A stretch of DNA of 64,000 nucleotides. Origin: Cytophagaceae bacterium (GTDB lineage Bacteria > Bacteroidota > Bacteroidia > Cytophagales > Spirosomataceae). The stretch lies in contig JADKIR010000005.1 of the NCBI GenBank assembly GCA_016722655.1, positions 1,116,001-1,180,000 on the forward strand, given 5' to 3'. Of the stretch, positions 62,468-64,000 are shown in pieces (the first letter of the stretch is position 1; each line of letters begins with the position of its first letter). Position numbers and translations under genes: made by a program. Under the pieces are notes generated by a model that was not told the origin of the DNA, did not search any database, and saw nothing but the letters and a program-made list of their open reading frames with translations.

Positions 62468-64000
62468 ATGAAAAATAAAACTACTGAAAAAACACCGTTT
62501 TTTTCCGAATCTGAAGTGCTACAAGAGTGCCTTTCCTATTTCAATCAAGATGAGCTCGCCGCTACTACCTGGATGAAAAAATATGCTATGCGTGATGCAT
62601 TGGGAAATTATATCGAAAAATCACCGGTAGATATGCACCGCAGAATGGCAGGTGAGTTTGCCAGAATAGAAAAAAATCTGGAAAGCAAAAAAAATGAAGG
62701 TCTTTCTGAATACGGTTTAAAAAGATCTGAACTTAACGAAGGCAGAATATTTGATCTTTTTGACAAATTCAAATATGTGATACCTCAGGGTAGCGTAATG
62801 TCGTCGCTGGGAAATACTTCGGTCATCGCCTCTTTGTCAAATTGCGTGGTTATACCACCTGTATATGACTCCTATGGTGGTATTATCCATACCGACGAAC
62901 ATCTGGCTCAACTTTTTAAACGCAGATGTGGTGTGGGTGTTGACATTTCCAATCTCAGACCTAAACATTCTTTCGTAACCAACTCTGCCGGTACTACCAC
63001 AGGTGCGGTTTCGTTTATGGACAGGTTTTCAAACACCACCCGTGAAGTAGCACAAAATGGTCGAAGAGGTGCTTTGATGTTGACGATGGATATAGCACAT
63101 CCCGATATTGAGGATTTTATTCTTATCAAGCAGGACCTCAATAAAGTAACCGGAGCCAATATCTCGGTGAGATTGTCAGATGAATTTATGACTGCAGTAA
63201 AAAATGATACCATTTTTACGCATCGTTGGCCAATCGATAGCCCTCAACCTAAATATACCAAAACTATTAAAGCCAGAGAATTGTGGAATACCATAATTCA
63301 ATGTGCCCATAATACCGCTGAACCCGGCCTGATTTTCTGGGATCGCCAACACAAATATTCAACTTCGTCTATATATCCCGGTTTCAAAAATGATTCAACC
63401 AATCCTTGTTCAGAAATTGCGATGCAAGGTGGAGATAGTTGCAGATTGATTGCGGTTAATCTTTTTGGATTTATTAAAAATCCTTTTCATAAAAATGCGG
63501 AATTTGATTATGATAAATTTTACGAAGTAGTTTATGAGGCACAGCGACTTAATGACGACCTTGTTGAGCTCGAACTGGAAGCTGTTGACAGGATTATTGG
63601 TAAAATTGACTCTGACAACGAACCTGATGCGATAAAACGCAACGAAAAAGAGATTTGGGAACTGCTAAAAACTACCGGTAAAAAAGGAAGACGCACAGGA
63701 CTTGGCTTTACCGCCCTTGCCGATGCCATCGCTTCACTAGGTTTTGGATATAGCTCACAAGATGCCCTTGATTTTACTGAGAAAATGATGCAAACCAAGC
63801 TTAGGGCTGAGTTTGACAGTTCTATTGACATGGCAATAGAAAGAGGACAGTTTTCGGCATGGGATCCGGTTTATGAAAACAAATCAGAGTTTGTTCAGAT
63901 GATCCAAAAAGAATTCCCTGAACTGTACAACAGAATGATGAAATACGGTCGCAGGAATATTTCTTTAAGCACTGTGGCACCAACGGGTACTTTGAGTATG
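62468..64000 (+). CDS. nrdJ: adenosylcobalamin-dependent ribonucleotide reductase, 5' part
   Basis: The frame is open from ATG 62468 to the window edge (511 codons), so the gene is incomplete. Class II ribonucleotide reductase hallmarks: 'QGSVMSSLGNTSVIASLSNCVV' (redox Cys), 'TDEHLAQLFKRRCGVGVDISNLRP', 'TTGAVSFMDRFSNTTREVAQNGRRGALMLTMDI' (in parts), 'NPCSEIAMQGGDSCRL' (active-site Asn-Cys-Glu) and 'GRRTGLGFTALADAIASLG'. The enzyme makes deoxynucleotides without oxygen, using coenzyme B12. No ATP-cone domain is seen at the start. Confidence 0.9.
   Translation, partial: MKNKTTEKTPFFSESEVLQECLSYFNQDELAATTWMKKYAMRDALGNYIEKSPVDMHRRMAGEFARIEKNLESKKNEGLSEYGLKRSELNEGRIFDLFDKFKYVIPQGSVMSSLGNTSVIASLSNCVVIPPVYDSYGGIIHTDEHLAQLFKRRCGVGVDISNLRPKHSFVTNSAGTTTGAVSFMDRFSNTTREVAQNGRRGALMLTMDIAHPDIEDFILIKQDLNKVTGANISVRLSDEFMTAVKNDTIFTHRWPIDSPQPKYTKTIKARELWNTIIQCAHNTAEPGLIFWDRQHKYSTSSIYPGFKNDSTNPCSEIAMQGGDSCRLIAVNLFGFIKNPFHKNAEFDYDKFYEVVYEAQRLNDDLVELELEAVDRIIGKIDSDNEPDAIKRNEKEIWELLKTTGKKGRRTGLGFTALADAIASLGFGYSSQDALDFTEKMMQTKLRAEFDSSIDMAIERGQFSAWDPVYENKSEFVQMIQKEFPELYNRMMKYGRRNISLSTVAPTGTLSM

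Noticed and set aside
1..64000. CRISPR arrays, prophage or insertion-sequence transposases
   Set aside because: No regularly spaced short repeats, no transposase or integrase gene and no phage structural gene were found on either strand.

Overview
The window is AT-rich chromosomal DNA from a member of the phylum Bacteroidota, most likely order Cytophagales (an inference; no rRNA gene is present). The support is: -7 boxes of the Bacteroidota form TAnnTTTG and no Shine-Dalgarno sequences, a SusC/SusD pair, a type IX secretion (T9SS) type A sorting domain, a protein ending in a Gly-Cys-X C-terminus, a PorE-like OmpA protein, a membrane-anchored AraC regulator, and many exported proteins of the form 'signal peptide ending in AQ'.

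Layout. 1-3252: four tandem paralogous lipoprotein genes, the first cut by the window edge; two intact copies lie on near-identical 952-bp units. 3253-5340: a gene-poor stretch with hairpins, then a 258-aa unknown protein gene flanked by inverted repeats. 5341-9115: a large secreted M43-type metalloprotease and tRNA-Thr with a full promoter and terminator. 9170-13916: housekeeping genes (DUF349 protein, pdxH, tcdA, TatD-like, elaA-like). 14015-16248: a frameshifted CotH-family gene and a VapBC-like pair. 16297-23938: hemJ-like, PorE-like OmpA protein, trxB, an operon of an unknown gene with miaA and a ThuA-like protein, and a small TPR protein.

24003-33406: a SusC-SusD-lipoprotein-exported aminotransferase-AEC permease operon. 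It faces a membrane AraC regulator across a 720-bp intergenic region that also carries a perfect promoter followed closely by a perfect terminator, which is a candidate small RNA or attenuator. 33660-43604: a methyltransferase, an M1 peptidase, pta-ackA for acetate metabolism, a secreted SGNH esterase and a PQQ-type sugar dehydrogenase. 43675-43755: tRNA-Leu. 43800-47792: a small membrane protein, then a two-gene operon of an LtaS/MdoB-like enzyme with a C-terminal TPR and a YaiO-like outer-membrane barrel whose TPR looks similar. 48300-53233: a membrane Fe-S protein, a GMC oxidoreductase with its small subunit, and unknown membrane and lipoproteins.

53412-56155: two overlapping genes for unrecognised exported proteins. 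56308-61915: beta-mannosidase, an exported sugar isomerase/epimerase-like protein, a phytase-esterase-like protein and a small Tyr/Arg/His-rich lipoprotein. From 62468 past the right edge: a B12-dependent (class II) ribonucleotide reductase.

The strongest candidates for something undescribed are the SusCD/aminotransferase/AEC operon, the TPR-linked phosphotransferase/YaiO pair, the mosaic lipoprotein array, the short transcript at 32193-32258 and the two-gene exported pair at 53412-56155. All functions are read from the sequence and from memory of protein families; no database search was possible.
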